A stretch of DNA of 64,000 nucleotides from Papio anubis (taxonomy: Eukaryota > Chordata > Mammalia > Primates > Cercopithecidae): positions 16,704,127-16,768,126 of the forward strand of contig NC_044995.1 in the NCBI RefSeq assembly GCF_008728515.1. The letters are read 5' to 3'. Position 1 is the first letter of the stretch. Each line of letters opens with the position of its first letter. The position numbers and the translations under genes are program-made. Positions 35,233-46,512 of the stretch are shown piece by piece. Under the pieces are notes generated by a model. It was given only the letters and a program-made list of their open reading frames with translations. It did not search any database and was not told where the DNA came from.

Positions 35233-36404
35233 CTGGGGAGGGAGGAGTAGGGAGGTTAATAATGGAGGTTGAGTATAAAGGGGCATCCTCATGTTCCTCA
35301 GGAATTTGGTTTTTTGGAGTGAGAGTTAGTCTCACATTTATTGGAACAAGGGAAGCTCTTTCTATCCTCTGCTGTCCTGGGTTTCAAGGGAAAAGTGGGG
35401 GTAGGATTGTACTAACAATGGGTGGAATATGACTTAGATCATGATGTATTAAATAGAAGGGTGTTTGTATTAGTGGTGTATTTTTTTTTCTTTGAGACAA
35501 GGTACTACTCTGTCACCCAGCCTGGAGTGCAGCGGTGCAATCATAGCTCACTGCAGCCTTGAACTCCTGGGCTTAAACAATCCTCCTATCTCAGTCTCCC
35601 AAGTAGCTGGGACTATAGCCATGTGCCTCCAGGCCTGGTTAATTTTTAATTTTTTTTTTTTTTTTGTAGAGACATGGTCTTACTATGTTGCCCTGGCTGG
35701 TCTTGAACTGGGCTCAAGCAATCCTCCTGCCTCCACCTCCCAAAGTGCTGGGATTACAAGTGTGAGCCACCGTACCTGGTGCCCAGAGAAAGTATTTTAA
35801 AGTCAGAGTATGGGGTGAGAGTTTAGCTTGGGTTGTCTTCAGTGTTCATCCAGGTGTTCTCCCCTGAACACTTTGTGGGAACTTAGTGACAGATATCTGG
35901 ATGACTGTGATCATCCTCAGAACCCACCCTGAATACGCAAGAACAGACCCAAATGGGAGTATCTGAGATCCAGCTTCAAAGAGTCCTGTGTAGCATGGTG
36001 GGTCTGGAGTTGGAAAGGTCTGGGTTCAAATTCCAACTCTTGTGTTTATAATGCTTGGAAGACAGCTCTTCTATGTGAGCTTTAGTGTTCCTCAATAAAG
36101 TGGGTGCTCATGACAATAAAAATATAAAGTGCTTAACATTTGTCCTTACACATAGCAATTGCCAATAAATAGGAATTGTTATAACGGTGATCAAAAGTGT
36201 GTGTGAAGCTCTGGGTTAGGTGTGCTACCTACAGACACACTTGGGAACAGACCTTTACTACGGATAGATCAAGTTGTAGTGTTGAAGCCAGTTTCCCCAT
36301 GGTAACCAAACTTGGGTGCATGGTCTTTGCAAGCACTTCTCTCAATGCTGTGAGTTGTTTGGAGAGAAATCTTGTGCGTTGCCTACGCTCTCCCCTTGGC
36401 CTTT
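34795..36404 (-). CDS. LEUTX: LEUTX, PRD-class homeobox transcription factor (all but first coding exon)
   Basis: Two minus-strand coding exons, 36253-36404 and 34795-35232, separated by a 1020-base intron. Spliced they give 195 codons: homeodomain first, then a long serine/proline-poor linker and an acidic, hydrophobic C-terminus. Human LEUTX is, from memory, 198 residues, so only about three N-terminal codons are missing; they would come from a short first exon upstream that I could not place. Exon 2 starts with two bases of a split codon, in agreement. Family knowledge: LEUTX is an Eutherian-specific member of the ARGFX/DPRX/TPRX group, a nuclear activator expressed from the 4-8 cell stage. 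No stop, frameshift or lost splice site is seen, so the gene is probably functional. A 297-base AluJ lies in the intron. Confidence 0.94.
35487..35783 (-). repeat. AluJ in LEUTX intron
   Basis: Diverged antisense Alu, in sense orientation relative to LEUTX. Its A-rich linker is expanded (35648-35665). Confidence 0.92.
35784..36252. other. LEUTX intron, remainder
   Basis: Unique-looking intron sequence apart from a MIR-like stretch at about 35990-36180 (GTCTGGGTTCAAATTCCAAC, then GCAATTGCCAATAAATAGG). No exon or RNA seen. Confidence 0.4.
36253..36404 (-). CDS. LEUTX: LEUTX homeodomain exon (arm, helices 1-2, start of helix 3)
   Basis: The acceptor is a pyrimidine tract ending CCCTCTGCAG (AG at 36405-36406); the donor is AAG|GTCTGTTC at 36251-36252. 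The 152-base exon is two bases of a split codon plus 50 codons. It encodes the N-terminal arm (RGERRQRTRF), helix 1 (KQLTALREVL), helix 2 (LVTMGKLASTLQL) and the start of helix 3 (DLSVVK). The arm is more basic and differs from my recollection of the human one (RRYRRPRTRF). The frame stays open upstream through intron, so the ORF start is not the true start. Confidence 0.94.
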
Positions 36405-36429
36405 CTGCAGAGGGAACAGACAAAAGGCT

Positions 36430-38035
36430 TTCATTAAAAAAAAATTCAGAGAAAAAGAGGGAGAATACTACATCAAGGGAATACCTATGGGACAAAAAAA
36501 TCTAAACAACAGCCTTGAGCCCTAGACCTTCCCTCTGACAGAGCCTACACAAATGAGAAGGAACCAGAGAACCAAATCTGGTAATATGACAAAACAAGGT
36601 TTTTTAACATCCCCAAAAATCACATTAGTTCACCAGCAATGGATCCAAACCAAGAAGAAATCCCTGACATTTCTGAAAAAGAATTCAGAAGGTCAGTTAT
36701 TAAGCGAATCAAGGAGGCACCAGAGAAAAGTGAAGCCCAATTTAAGGAAATTAAAAAAAAAAAAAAAAGATACAAGAAATTAGGGTAGAAATCTTCAGTG
36801 AAATAGAGAGCATAAATAAAAAATAATCAAAACTTTAGGAGACAATGGACATCTTTATATGTACTAGACCTAAGAAATGAGATAGCAACACAATGACCAA
36901 GAACCCAAAAGCAAATGCAATAAAAACGAAGATAGATAGCTAGGACTTAATTAAGCTAAAGAGCTTTTGCTTAGCAAAATGAACAGTCAGCAGAGTAGAC
37001 AGACAACCCACAGACTAGAAGAAAATCTTCACAATCTATACATTTGACAAAGGACTAATATCCAGAATCTGCAACCAACTCAAACAAATTAGCAAGAAAA
37101 AACCAAACAATTCCATCAAAAAGTGGGCTGAGGACATTAACAGATAATTCTTAAAAGATATACAAATGGCCAACAAACATATGGAAAAAATGCTCAACAT
37201 CACAAATGATTAAGGAAATGCAAATCACAATCACAAGAATGGCCATAATTTAAAAAAAAATAGATGTTGGCGTGGATGTGGTGAACAGGGAACACTTCAC
37301 CGCTGGTGGGAATGTAAACTAGTACAACCACTATGGAAAACAGTGCAAAGATTCCTTCCAGAACTATAAGTAGAACTACCATTTGATCCAGCAATCCCAC
37401 TACTGGGTATCTACCCAGAGGAAAAGAAGTCATTTTACGAAAAAGATACTTGCACATGTGTGTTTATAGCAGCACAATTCGCAATTGTAAAAATGTGGAA
37501 CCAACTCAAATGTCCATCAACCAATGAGTGGATAAACTGTGGGGGGTGTGTGTGTATATATATATAAAATTTATGTATAATGTATATAAATTATATTGTA
37601 TATAATTATAATTATATAATTATAATAATATGAATATTATAATATATTATATATAAATTATATGATTGAATGCTACTCAGCCATAAAAATGAATTAATGA
37701 TATTTGTAACAACCTGTATGGGATTGGAGACCATTATTCTAAGTGAAGCAACTCAGGAATGGAAAACCAATCATCGTATGTTCTCACTCATAAGTGGGAT
37801 TTAAGCTATGAGGATGCAAAGGCATAAGAATGACACAGTGGACTTTGGGGACTCAAGGGAAAGGGTGAGAACGGGGTGAGGGATAAAAGACTACAAATAT
37901 AGTGCTGTATATACTGCTCGGGTGATGGGCGCACCAAAATCTCACAAATCACCACTAAAGAACTTACTCATGTAACCAAACACCACTGGTTCCCCAATAA
38001 CCTATGCAAATACAAAAAAATTTAAAAATGTTTTA
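36430..38035 (+). mobile_element. internally deleted L1 (L1P age)
   Basis: Sense L1 beginning about 30 bases beyond the LEUTX exon acceptor. 36450-36870 is 5' UTR and ORF1 start (initiator at 36641 region, ATGGATCCAAACCAAGAAG); then it jumps to the ORF2 tail at about 36890 and runs to the 3' end near 38035. It is opposite in direction to LEUTX. Coding potential is destroyed. Confidence 0.85.
37540..37675. repeat. AT-rich microsatellite in L1
   Basis: GT/TA repeats at 37544-37566 and long TATA/ATAT-rich sequence to 37670, in the L1 tail where the antisense copies elsewhere hold CA repeats. Confidence 0.9.
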
Positions 38036-38343
38036 TTAGAATGCAAATATATATAGTTCAAAGGTAAGCTTCTTTCCTGAGCTTGACCTGGGAATCAAGA
38101 GCTTCGGCTAAACATTTGACTCACGAGACCCACTTCTCACCCTCTTGCTGGGAGGGTTCCGCATCTGCATTCCTAGAAAACCAGCGCCAACTTCCACTGA
38201 GCAGGACACATTTTTAAGCTACAAATGGGATAAGCTTATTTCTGTGGCCTCATCTTACAGCCCCTGGAGAAGGAACATCAACTTCTCCATGACGTTGGGC
38301 ACCAATTTGTTTTCCTGGCAACTTGGGGGCATCTTTCTGTTTC

Positions 38344-38682
38344 TCATGCTGCTAATAAAGACATACCTGAAACTGGGTAATTTATAAAGGAAAGAAGTTT
38401 AATGGACTCACAGCTCCACATAGCTGGGGAGGCCTCACAATCATGGTGAAAGGCATGGAGGAGCAAAGCCACATCTTACATGGTGGCAGGCAGGGGAGGG
38501 AATGAGAGCTAAGCAAAAGGAGAAACCTCTTATAAAACCATCAGATCTTATGAGACTTATTCATTGCCATGAGCACAATATGGGGGAAACCGCCCCATGA
38601 TTCAGTTATCTCCCACCGGGTCCCTCCTACAACGCATGGGAATTATGGGAGCTACAATTCAAGATGAGATTTGGTTGAGTCC
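38344..38682 (-). repeat. solo THE1-type MaLR LTR
   Basis: Minus-strand LTR: reversed words AAATTACCCAGTTTCAGGTA, CCATGATTGTGAGGCCTCCC, TTATAAGAGGTTTCTCC and CTCATCTTGAATTGTAGC all follow THE1 order. It lies 1.9 kb upstream of the LEUTX homeodomain exon and points the same way. No internal retroviral sequence adjoins it, so it is a solo LTR. Confidence 0.85.
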
Positions 38683-39064
38683 TTATTGAGATAGAATAGA
38701 ATAGTGGCATGATGTTGACACCAGGTTTATATGAGTTTATAAGATTCATAGAGTATTTGAGGCTCTATTATCCTAACCGGTCATAGACTCAGTGGCACTT
38801 CTGTCTGTGTTGGTTGGCCTGTGAGACCCTGAAACTATTGGTTTGACCATTTATTAATGGGGTCAGTAGGAAGCAGATATCAAGCTTAGTGACCTGAGAA
38901 TGAATGTCGATTCTCATTTACTAGCTCTGTGACTTTGGCAGCATCACTACACTTATACTGTTTGCCTCTGTATCTTTCACAGTAACACGGTCCCAGAAAG
39001 TTCACTCCTTTAGGGAAGACGTGAGTAACCAAAGAAGTAAGTCTGTTAATTACAGGCTTGGTGC
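38683..39064. other. spacer between two LTRs
   Basis: No gene or recognised repeat. It lies on the path from any LTR-started transcript to LEUTX. Confidence 0.35.
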
Positions 39065-39065
39065 A

Positions 39066-39478
39066 TGTGTTAGTCCATTGTGCATTTATAAAGGAATACC
39101 TAAAACTGGGTAAATTAGAAAAGAGGAATTAATTGGCTCACAGCTCTGCAGGCTATACACCAAGCATAGTGCTGGCATCTGCTCCTGGTGAGGGCCTTAG
39201 GAAGCTTCCACTCATGACAGAAGGTGAAGGGGAGCCAAGGTGTCACGTGGTGAGAGTGGGAGTAAGAGAGAGCAGGGGAAGGTCCTAGAGTCTTTTAAAC
39301 AACCAGCTCTTGTGTGAACTCAGAGACAGAGAACTCACTCATTACCATGAGGATGGCACTAAGCCATTCAGAGGGATCTGCCCTCATGATCCAAACCCCT
39401 CCCACTGGGCCCACCTCCAACACTGGGGTGCACATTTCAACATGAGATTTGGAAGGGACAAATATACAAACTGTATTA
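39066..39478 (-). repeat. solo MST/THE1-class MaLR LTR
   Basis: Minus-strand LTR with CATGTTGAAATGTGCACCCC, GGTTGTTTAAAAGACTCTAG and ATTTACCCAGTTTTAGG when read in reverse. A TTTAAAAGA TATA-like word sits at about 39294. Same direction as LEUTX, about 2.7 kb upstream of its homeodomain exon. Confidence 0.8.
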
Positions 39479-39775
39479 GTGCAGAATGGGAGTTTTTACT
39501 GTGGTTTAGAATGTAAATAAGACCTCATCATCTAGTAAAACCTGATTCTCATGGTCATCTATTTTATATGAAAGATTCTATTTTCAGGATGCTCTTATTC
39601 CTCATACAAATACATGGGGGAAAAAAAAAAGCCAACATGTTGCCCAGTCATCGCACAGTGAAAACAAGTGATCAAGCACACGGGTTTCTCTTAGCGTCTC
39701 AGCATTTGTTTAGACACAAAGGGAGAACAAAAATTTACAGGACATTGAAGAAAAATCCTCAAACAGAAGGGGGAC

Positions 39776-39895
39776 AGCAAGAAAGAGAGAGAGGGAGATA
39801 CAGAGACAAAGAGAGAAAAAAGAAAGGGAAGGTGGAAGAGAAAAAGAAAAGAGGGGGAAGAGGAGGAAAGCAGCAAGCAAACACATTTTTTTCTT
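39776..39895. repeat. purine-rich (GGAA/GAAA) tract
   Basis: About 110 bases that are nearly all A and G on the plus strand. The Lys/Glu/Arg-rich frame over it (39568-39897) is a composition artefact. Confidence 0.85.
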
Positions 39896-39908
39896 AAGAA
39901 AAGAAATA

Positions 39909-40232
39909 AGGCTGGGCACATTGGCTCATGCCTGTAATCCTAGCACTTTGGGAGGCCAAGAAGGGTGGATCACTTGAGATCAGGAGTTCAAAACCAGCCT
40001 GGCCAACAGGGTGAAACCCCCTCTCTACTAAAAATACAAAAAAAAATTAGCCAGGCATGGTGGCAGGCACCTGTAATCCCAGCTACTTTGGAAGCTGAGG
40101 CAGGAGAATCACTTGAACCTGGGAGGTGGAGGTTGCAGTGAGCTGAGATCGCACCACTGCACTCCAGCCTGGGAAACAGAGTGAAATACTGCCTCAAAAA
40201 AATAAAAAAATAAATAAATAAATAAAAATAAA
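39909..40232 (+). repeat. AluS
   Basis: Sense Alu with an AAAT-repeat tail at 40196-40232. Confidence 0.94.
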
Positions 40233-40239
40233 ATCTATA

Positions 40240-41015
40240 AATGTTAAAATTAATATTCTCAGATAAATAAAAGATATTGCACCTATACATCAAGATAGTC
40301 TTGAAAAGAAAGGAAACTCTGATAAGACAAATGTTCTTTGAAATCAATAGCTAAAAAGAAACCCTTAGGCAATAGTAGAAGAGTTGGAAGACAAAGCTGT
40401 TCCAGGAAGTAGAAAAAATATATAAAAGTGAACAAAAAGACTGAAAAAATCGGAAAATAATAAGATCTCTGCTCAGGGATGTCCAACACTAGCAATATTT
40501 ATGTGACTAAAAAAGTTTCAGAGTATCATGAAAATATTTATTTTAAAAATTCAAGATTTGAGAGATGAGGCACAGGGGTTCCAGACTGAAGCTATTCCAC
40601 GATGAGCACAATAAATGAACAAATGGATAATTGTTGCAAAAACTTCAGAATACCAGGAATATATAGAAAGTTCCAGAAGCTTCTAAAGGGAAGTAGAATT
40701 TCCATTCAAAGGATGGTAGTTAGAATTCTATTGGTCTTTAGAAAAGCAACACTGCACATTGATAAGTTATAGGAGGTAAAATCAAGGAAGGATGTGGCTT
40801 TGAGTTTAAAATCATCTACCAAGCTAAGAGGTCAATATGTAAAATTGACTAGTATTTTTGTGAGTTTGGTATTAAACAATAGGAAAATGTATTAGAAGAA
40901 CCAGGTACAAGTTTTAATAAGTGAACTTGTTGATGCATAATTTCTCTATTAGAATCAAATAATTTTAAGAAGTTAAAATAGAAGTAAAATTACATTTACG
41001 TCCCCAGCCAAGAAA
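40240..41015. other. AT-rich spacer
   Basis: AT-rich sequence with no recognised gene or RNA; parts may be very old L1 but I cannot show it. Confidence 0.35.
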
Positions 41016-41020
41016 TACAC

Positions 41021-41331
41021 TTTTTTTTTTTTTTTTTTTTTTTTTTTTGAGACAGAATCTTGCTCTGTTGCCCAGGCTGGAGTGCAGTGGTGCAATCTCA
41101 GATCACTGCAACCTCTGCCTCCCAGGTTCAAGCAATTCTTGTGTCTCAGCCCCCCAGGTAGCTCGGACCACAGGCGCGTTCCACTATGCCCGGCTAATTT
41201 TTGTATTTTTAGTAGAGACAGGGTTTTGCCATGTTGTCCAGGGTGGTCTCCAACTCCTGGCCTCAAGTGATCTGCCCGCCTTGGCATCCGAAAGTATTGG
41301 AATTACAGGTGTGAGCCACTGCGCCCAGCCA
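41021..41331 (-). repeat. AluS
   Basis: Antisense Alu with a 28-base T tail. Target repeat AATACACTT on both sides. Confidence 0.95.
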
Positions 41332-41570
41332 GTAATACACTTCTAAACTATGCTTTACAAGTACAATTATAAAAGGAAAATGTTGATAAATATCACAAAG
41401 ACAACTTTTAGAATATTGGTACAGTAGTACTCATAAGTGAATTGAAAAACACAAACCAGGCTGGGAGAATATATTTGCAACACATATAAGAGATAAATTA
41501 TTAGTGTCTAGAAGACAACAAAAATATTCTGCTAAACCTTGAGAAAAAAACATGCTAAAAACTGGGAAAT

Positions 41571-41897
41571 AGGCCGGGTGCGGTGGCTCACGCCTGTAAT
41601 CCCAGCACTTTGGGAGGCCGAGACGGGCGGATCACGAGGTCAGGAGATCGAGACCATCCTGGCTAACACGGTGAAACCCCGTCTCTACTAAAAATACAGA
41701 AAAACTAGCCGGGCATAGTGGCGGGCGCCTGTAGTCCCAGCTACTCGGGAGGCTGAGGCAGGAGAATGGCGTAAACCCGGGAGGCGGAGCTTGCAGTGAG
41801 CTGAGATCCGGCCACTGCACTCCAGCCTGGGCGACAGAGTGAGACTCCGTCTCAAAAAAAAAAAAAAAAAACCAACCAACCAACCAAACAAACAAAC
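41571..41897 (+). repeat. young AluY with Old World monkey mark
   Basis: Near-consensus sense AluY with GAGATCCGGCCACTGCAC, a long A run and a CCAA/CAAA tail. Target repeat AAAACTGGGAAAT lies on both sides. This is one of the best pointers to a cercopithecid genome. Confidence 0.96.
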
Positions 41898-42084
41898 AAA
41901 AAAACTGGGAAATGATATAAATACAAAAACTAGCATAAGGGAAAAACAGAATGGCCTTTAAAATAGAGTGAACAGATTCAATCACACTGGTTAACAAAGA
42001 ACAGGTAATTAAAGATCATGTACTATTTTATACCCATCAATGGACTGACATTTAAAAAGTGTGAGAGTAGCAGGCATTAAAAAG

Positions 42085-42285
42085 GATGGGAGTTTAAGAT
42101 AAGCTTAGGCAACAGAGTGAGATCCTGTCTCTGCAAAAAATCTAAAAATTAGCTGGCTGTGGTGGCACACACTTATAAGTCCCAGCTACTCCTGAGGGTG
42201 AGGTGGGAGGGTCACTAGAGCCCAGGAGCTCTAGGCCAGCCTGGGCAACATACGAAGACCCCATCTCTTTAAAAAAGAGATGTGG
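42085..42285 (+). repeat. AluJ fragment
   Basis: Sense old Alu sequence: end of the first arm, then linker AAAAATTAGCTGGC and part of the second arm, ending CATCTCTTTAAAAAAGAG. Confidence 0.8.
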
Positions 42286-43595
42286 AGAAACAAACTCCCA
42301 AGTTACTAGAGTCCCATTGCAAATTGTTTTTCAAACAATCCTTGTTAGTATAACCCAGTGGTTTCGAAATTTACCCAGTGGTTTCTAAACCCAGTGGTTT
42401 CTACCTAGGGTTGACAAAGCCCAGAAGCCACCACAAGGTCCCACACCTCTCACTTGATTTGTCTGCAACCCAATCATTCAAACCCCAGCCTCTTGCCTTT
42501 GCCCAGCGTACCCAGCATGGTGTCCTCTAGAAATGAGCGGGTTCGATCAGCTGTGTGCCGCAGAGCTCCCGAGCTGACTCTACGTGACTGCTGGGCTAAA
42601 AGACCCGCTTATTTAAGCAACATTTTAATGTAATCATGTCCCCACCCTGTCCTACCCTAATACCACGCCCTCCAGTAATCCATTCAATATCTGTTTATTG
42701 AGAACCTATTCTATGCCTGATGCTGTGTAGGGCACTGGGAATAAAATTGTGATTCAAGACTGATCCCTGACCCCAGAGAGTGGAAGAAAATAAAGGAAAG
42801 TGGAGTGAACAGAAAATGGATAAAATGTTCAAAAATGTCACTTGGGATCAATGAGTAAATAAACAAGGCACTGAGAGAAAAATAAGTTGGTAAGATGACT
42901 CAAATTCAGAAGGTGAAGGAAGTGCCCTGTGTGTGGGCGGCTTGGAGCACAGCAGGAGGCATCCTGCTAGGAGTTTGGGATGATGGAAGGTTAAGCCCTT
43001 CACCTGCCCGTCTCAGTCCAACCTCTTCCAGTCGCGACAGCAAGGGATGATGGCGAAGAACTTGGCAGAGCCTAAACCATAGAGGATCTTACATCTTCTT
43101 TTGAGTATGGATTTGGGGGTAGTTGCAAGCCCATAACTAGTTTTCAGCAAGGAAACTTAAAATACAAATTGCATTTTAAAAAGAATCATGCTTCTCTCTT
43201 TCCTCTGAGCATCCCTCTCTGTCCCTCTGTTACTCATTTTCTCCACCTTTCAGGCACCCTGTTAACTCATTTATTTATTCCTCCCTGTAACGTTCTTCTC
43301 CATGATGGTTCTTATTTGTGGGGTGAGTGGAATTTGGTGGATGAGACAGATCTAGTCTCTGTTCATGAGATGTGGCCTCCGCACATTCAATGTGGACCCA
43401 AGCTTTCTGAAGTAGAGATGGGACTCTGGTCTTGGCCTGTCTTATACTAACCCCTAATTCTGTCCTCTCCCTCAACCTCCACACCCCCACCAGGTTGGTT
43501 TGGAGAAGACTTGGACAAGCGAAAGAACTCTGGCTCTGGGAACATTGTGGGTAGCCTGAAGGCCAAATGATTGAAGGACCCATCTGTGTCTTTTT
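42286..43595. other. mostly unique sequence with ancient repeat traces
   Basis: 42340-42400 holds three tandem copies of a CCCAGTGGTTT word. 42670-42960 resembles the start of a widespread ancient repeat (ATCTGTTTATTGAGAACCTA, GGGCACTGGGAATA). No coding match in frames 43169-43450 or 43275-43583. Confidence 0.4.
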
Positions 43596-43599
43596 ATGT

Positions 43600-43747
43600 T
43601 TTGTTTTAGAGTCTCACTGTTGCCCAGACTAGAGTGCAGCAGTGCCATCATAGCTCACTGCAGCCTTCAACTTCTGGGCTCAAGAGATCATCCAGCCTTG
43701 GCCTGCCAAAGTGTTGGGATTACAGAAGCGAGCCATTTCACCTGGCC
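43600..43747 (-). repeat. internally deleted old Alu
   Basis: Antisense Alu sequence in which the middle from CAAGAGATCATCC jumps to GCCTTGGCCTGCC; about 148 bases remain. Confidence 0.82.
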
Positions 43748-43984
43748 CCATCTGTCTTTTACAGGAATAAAATTCAGGAAAACGTCTAACACGGTCAAGG
43801 GTAGAAACTCCCAAATACTATTGGAAAAGATAAAGTGGGCCTCTAATTTTCCTTATAAATTTTAGAATCAGTCCCTGGGGTTGCCCTGTGGCACTAATGA
43901 GGAGGAAAGAGGGTGATATATTCAAAGGGTATGACCTCCCCAATAGCAGGGAATTTTGCAGAGCTTAACGTTAAAACACCCCTG

Positions 43985-44500
43985 ACACTTCTTCATTTGT
44001 TCACTTAATTATTCGAATGCCCGCTCTGTTAAGATTTGTTCCAGTGAGTAGTAAATTGGGGTTTACAAAAATAGAACTCACCGCCGCCTTCCCAAGTGCT
44101 GGCATTCTAGGGAGGGATGCAGGAAATAAAACAGGAAACAAGCCAATACACAGTTCTGATTATGATACTACTGGTGTTATGAATGCCACCAACAGCACTG
44201 ATTCAGAAGATGTGCAGTAATTTTAAGGTAAGATAAGACGTCTCTGAGGAAGTATCATTTTCATCGAAGGAGAGGGAAGAGTGTTCTAAGCAAAGGGAAC
44301 ATCAAATGCAAAGGCCCAGGGACATGAAAAATCTTTTCATGTCTGAGGTGCAGATAAGAGGCCACTGTAGCTGAAGTGTATTGTGGGAGAGGAATATCGG
44401 GAAAAGCTCAAACTGGAAAGGCCAACCATGGTCAGAGCAAGGCGAAGAAGTTTGAATTTTATTCCAAGTGAAGGACAAGGCCATTCAAGGGCCCTTGGGA
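43985..44500 (+). repeat. ancient mammalian repeat, family unsure
   Basis: AAAGGGAACATCAAATGCAA, AGGCCACTGTAGCTGAAGTG and GAATTTTATTCCAAGTG occur in the order of a common ancient repeat I cannot name with confidence. Confidence 0.4.
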
Positions 44501-44536
44501 GACCCAGAACACTCAGTTCACTTTTCTTTTCTCTCT

Positions 44537-44687
44537 TTTTTTTTTTTTTTTTTTTGAGATGGGGTCTCTCTCTACCATCCAGGCTGGAGTGCAGCGGTGC
44601 AATCTCAGCCTCCCAGGCTCAAGCGATCCTCTCGCCTCAGCATCCCAAGCAGCTGGGACTACAGGAATGAGCCACTGCACCCAGCCT
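44537..44687 (-). repeat. internally deleted Alu
   Basis: Antisense Alu of about 150 bases with CTCAGTTCACTTTTCTT as target repeat on both sides (about 44512 and 44687), so it inserted in this short form or shrank afterwards. Confidence 0.87.
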
Positions 44688-44839
44688 CAGTTCACTTTTC
44701 TTACCACAAGCTACTTGAGAAATGAAAGAAAAAAATAGCCTCACCTTGAGAAAGTTGCATGAGATTCCAGGTGCCCACCTGACAGGCAGGTTCCACTGAG
44801 GCATGAGGCTGGAGATAGTTTGCAGTTACAGTTTCTCAA

Positions 44840-45140
44840 GATCTTCTCTTGCTGTTGTATCTGCTTTGAGCACACCCTCCCCTTACTTTCAGAGGCCTCA
44901 TTTGCTACTTTCTCATCAAAGGCTTCTCTGATCCCCTCCAGGCCAGGTCAGAACTTCTGTGTGGTGCTGCAGAGCTCCCTGAACGTCACCATACCTTACT
45001 ATGTTTATTTGCGTGGGTTTTCTGGGAATGTTGGTCTCCATGAGGGAGGATGTGGGTCTTACCCTGTGATCCTCAGAGCCCTGCACAGGACCTGGCCCAT
45101 GGTAGTTGCTCATTGTAAGAGTTTAGGAGACATGAATAAA
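44840..45140 (+). repeat. L2 3' end
   Basis: GCTTCTCTGATCCCCTCCAG, CACCATACCTTACTATG, and CTGGCCCATGGTAGTTGCTC follow L2 3' order. Confidence 0.55.
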
Positions 45141-45660
45141 ATATTGGACTCTCCCTGGGGGAAAGCGGCTGTAGTTGACCTTGCTACTGCGAGATTTTGA
45201 ATGTAAATCAAGTGTTTGCCTATTTTGGCATGCACTGAAGTATTAGGAACATGTTTCTACATTTGTGAATTATATTATCACTTTAGATGGGACACGGTGG
45301 TACAGGATGCTGTCCACTAGCCTGCTCCGGGCATGCCTAGCATGTGAACCGCAATTCCGTTTTCTTATTCTAAGTTTCATGTACATGCAGAAAAGTTCAC
45401 GAGTGGTTAGTGCAATGTCAGCGATTTTCCATCCCCATGTAGCCGGCATCCAGATCCAGAAACAGAATATTTCCAGCATCCCACAAGCTTCTTTCCATCT
45501 CTGCCTATGCAATGGTACTAACCTGCCTGACTATGTCATCGCAGATCAGTAATATCTGCTTCTGAACTTCATATACAGGAATCATACAGTAAAGACTCTT
45601 TTTTTCTCTTTTATTTTTAATTGACATGGAATAATTGTACATACTATATTTATAGAATAC
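45141..45660. other. unclassified spacer with old L1-like part
   Basis: 45350-45590 has old L1-like wording (CCAGATCCAGAAACAGAATA, CTTCATATACAGGAATCATA). No gene seen. Confidence 0.35.
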
Positions 45661-45663
45661 AGA

Positions 45664-45782
45664 GTGACTTTTTTTTTTGAGACAGGGTCTCACTCTGTTG
45701 CCCATGCTGGAGTGCAGTGGCACCATATCAGCTCACTGCAGCTTTCACCTCCTGGGCTCAAGCAAGCCTCCCGCCTCACCCT
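45664..45782 (-). repeat. Alu arm fragment
   Basis: Antisense Alu truncated after CCCGCCTCACC. Confidence 0.87.
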
Positions 45783-46500
45783 GAGTCTATAAGCATGGTG
45801 ACAAAAGAGACTAAAGAAGCATAGCAATGAAATGTATGAAATCTGATTGGATGATGGATTTTAAAACAGCTATAAAGGACATGCTTTTGGACAAATGAGG
45901 AAATTTAAACAGTACTGTAAATTAGATGCTAACTTTTAAGTGATGGCAGAGTAGAACTTCTATCAGTCTTGGGGAGCTGAGTGTACAGAAATGGTAGGTT
46001 GGTGCCTGCCAAGTGGGAGGGAATGTTAGGCTTTTATTTATTATTATTCCTTTGAGGTTTTGTTTTTAAACAATTCTTTGTCTTTTCTGTTTTATTCTTC
46101 TCAGATTGCTTTCAGGAGCTACCAGAAAATAACACGCAAAGTTTGAGACTCTGGAAGATTTTACTTTACCTAAGTCACACTGATGTATTAAATTTATCAT
46201 TTTAGCATTCCCTATAGATCTTGTCATTCCTTACAAATGATACCCTTTGTCTTGGAGAAGAATACTAAGTTAGAGCTGGTAGGTTTATAGTTTAGGAGAG
46301 TAGCACGAAAATATAATATTTAACAAATAGAAAAAATAACATATGAAATAAGAGGGTGCTTTCTCTTTTTGTGATCACTTATATTAAGAAATTTCCTTTC
46401 ATAGACAGCTCCCTCAAAGGGAAATCCTTTTTATTTTGTTTTATTTTATTTTTGGATGACGATTATTCAAAGTCTATGTATGTGTGTATTTATTTAATTA
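45783..46500. other. unclassified AT-rich spacer
   Basis: No gene, RNA or named repeat recognised. Confidence 0.35.
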
Positions 46501-46512
46501 ATTAAAAAAATT

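Noticed and set aside
34919..35272. Plus-strand 117-codon frame opposite LEUTX
   Set aside because: Antisense shadow of the conserved LEUTX exon.
35066..35335. Minus-strand frame overlapping the LEUTX last exon, reading VQEPACQMEEAAAAANAAM
   Set aside because: It is the wrong frame of the LEUTX exon; the homeodomain frame with correct splice phase is the real one.
38140..38335. Candidate LEUTX first exon (minus-strand ATG with a GTGAGA-type donor near 38140, another with GTAAGA near 38262)
   Set aside because: Both leave the wrong number of bases to complete the split codon at 36404, so the reading frame would not join.
39568..39897. Basic, Lys-rich 109-codon frame
   Set aside because: Translation of a purine-rich tract; no conserved motif.
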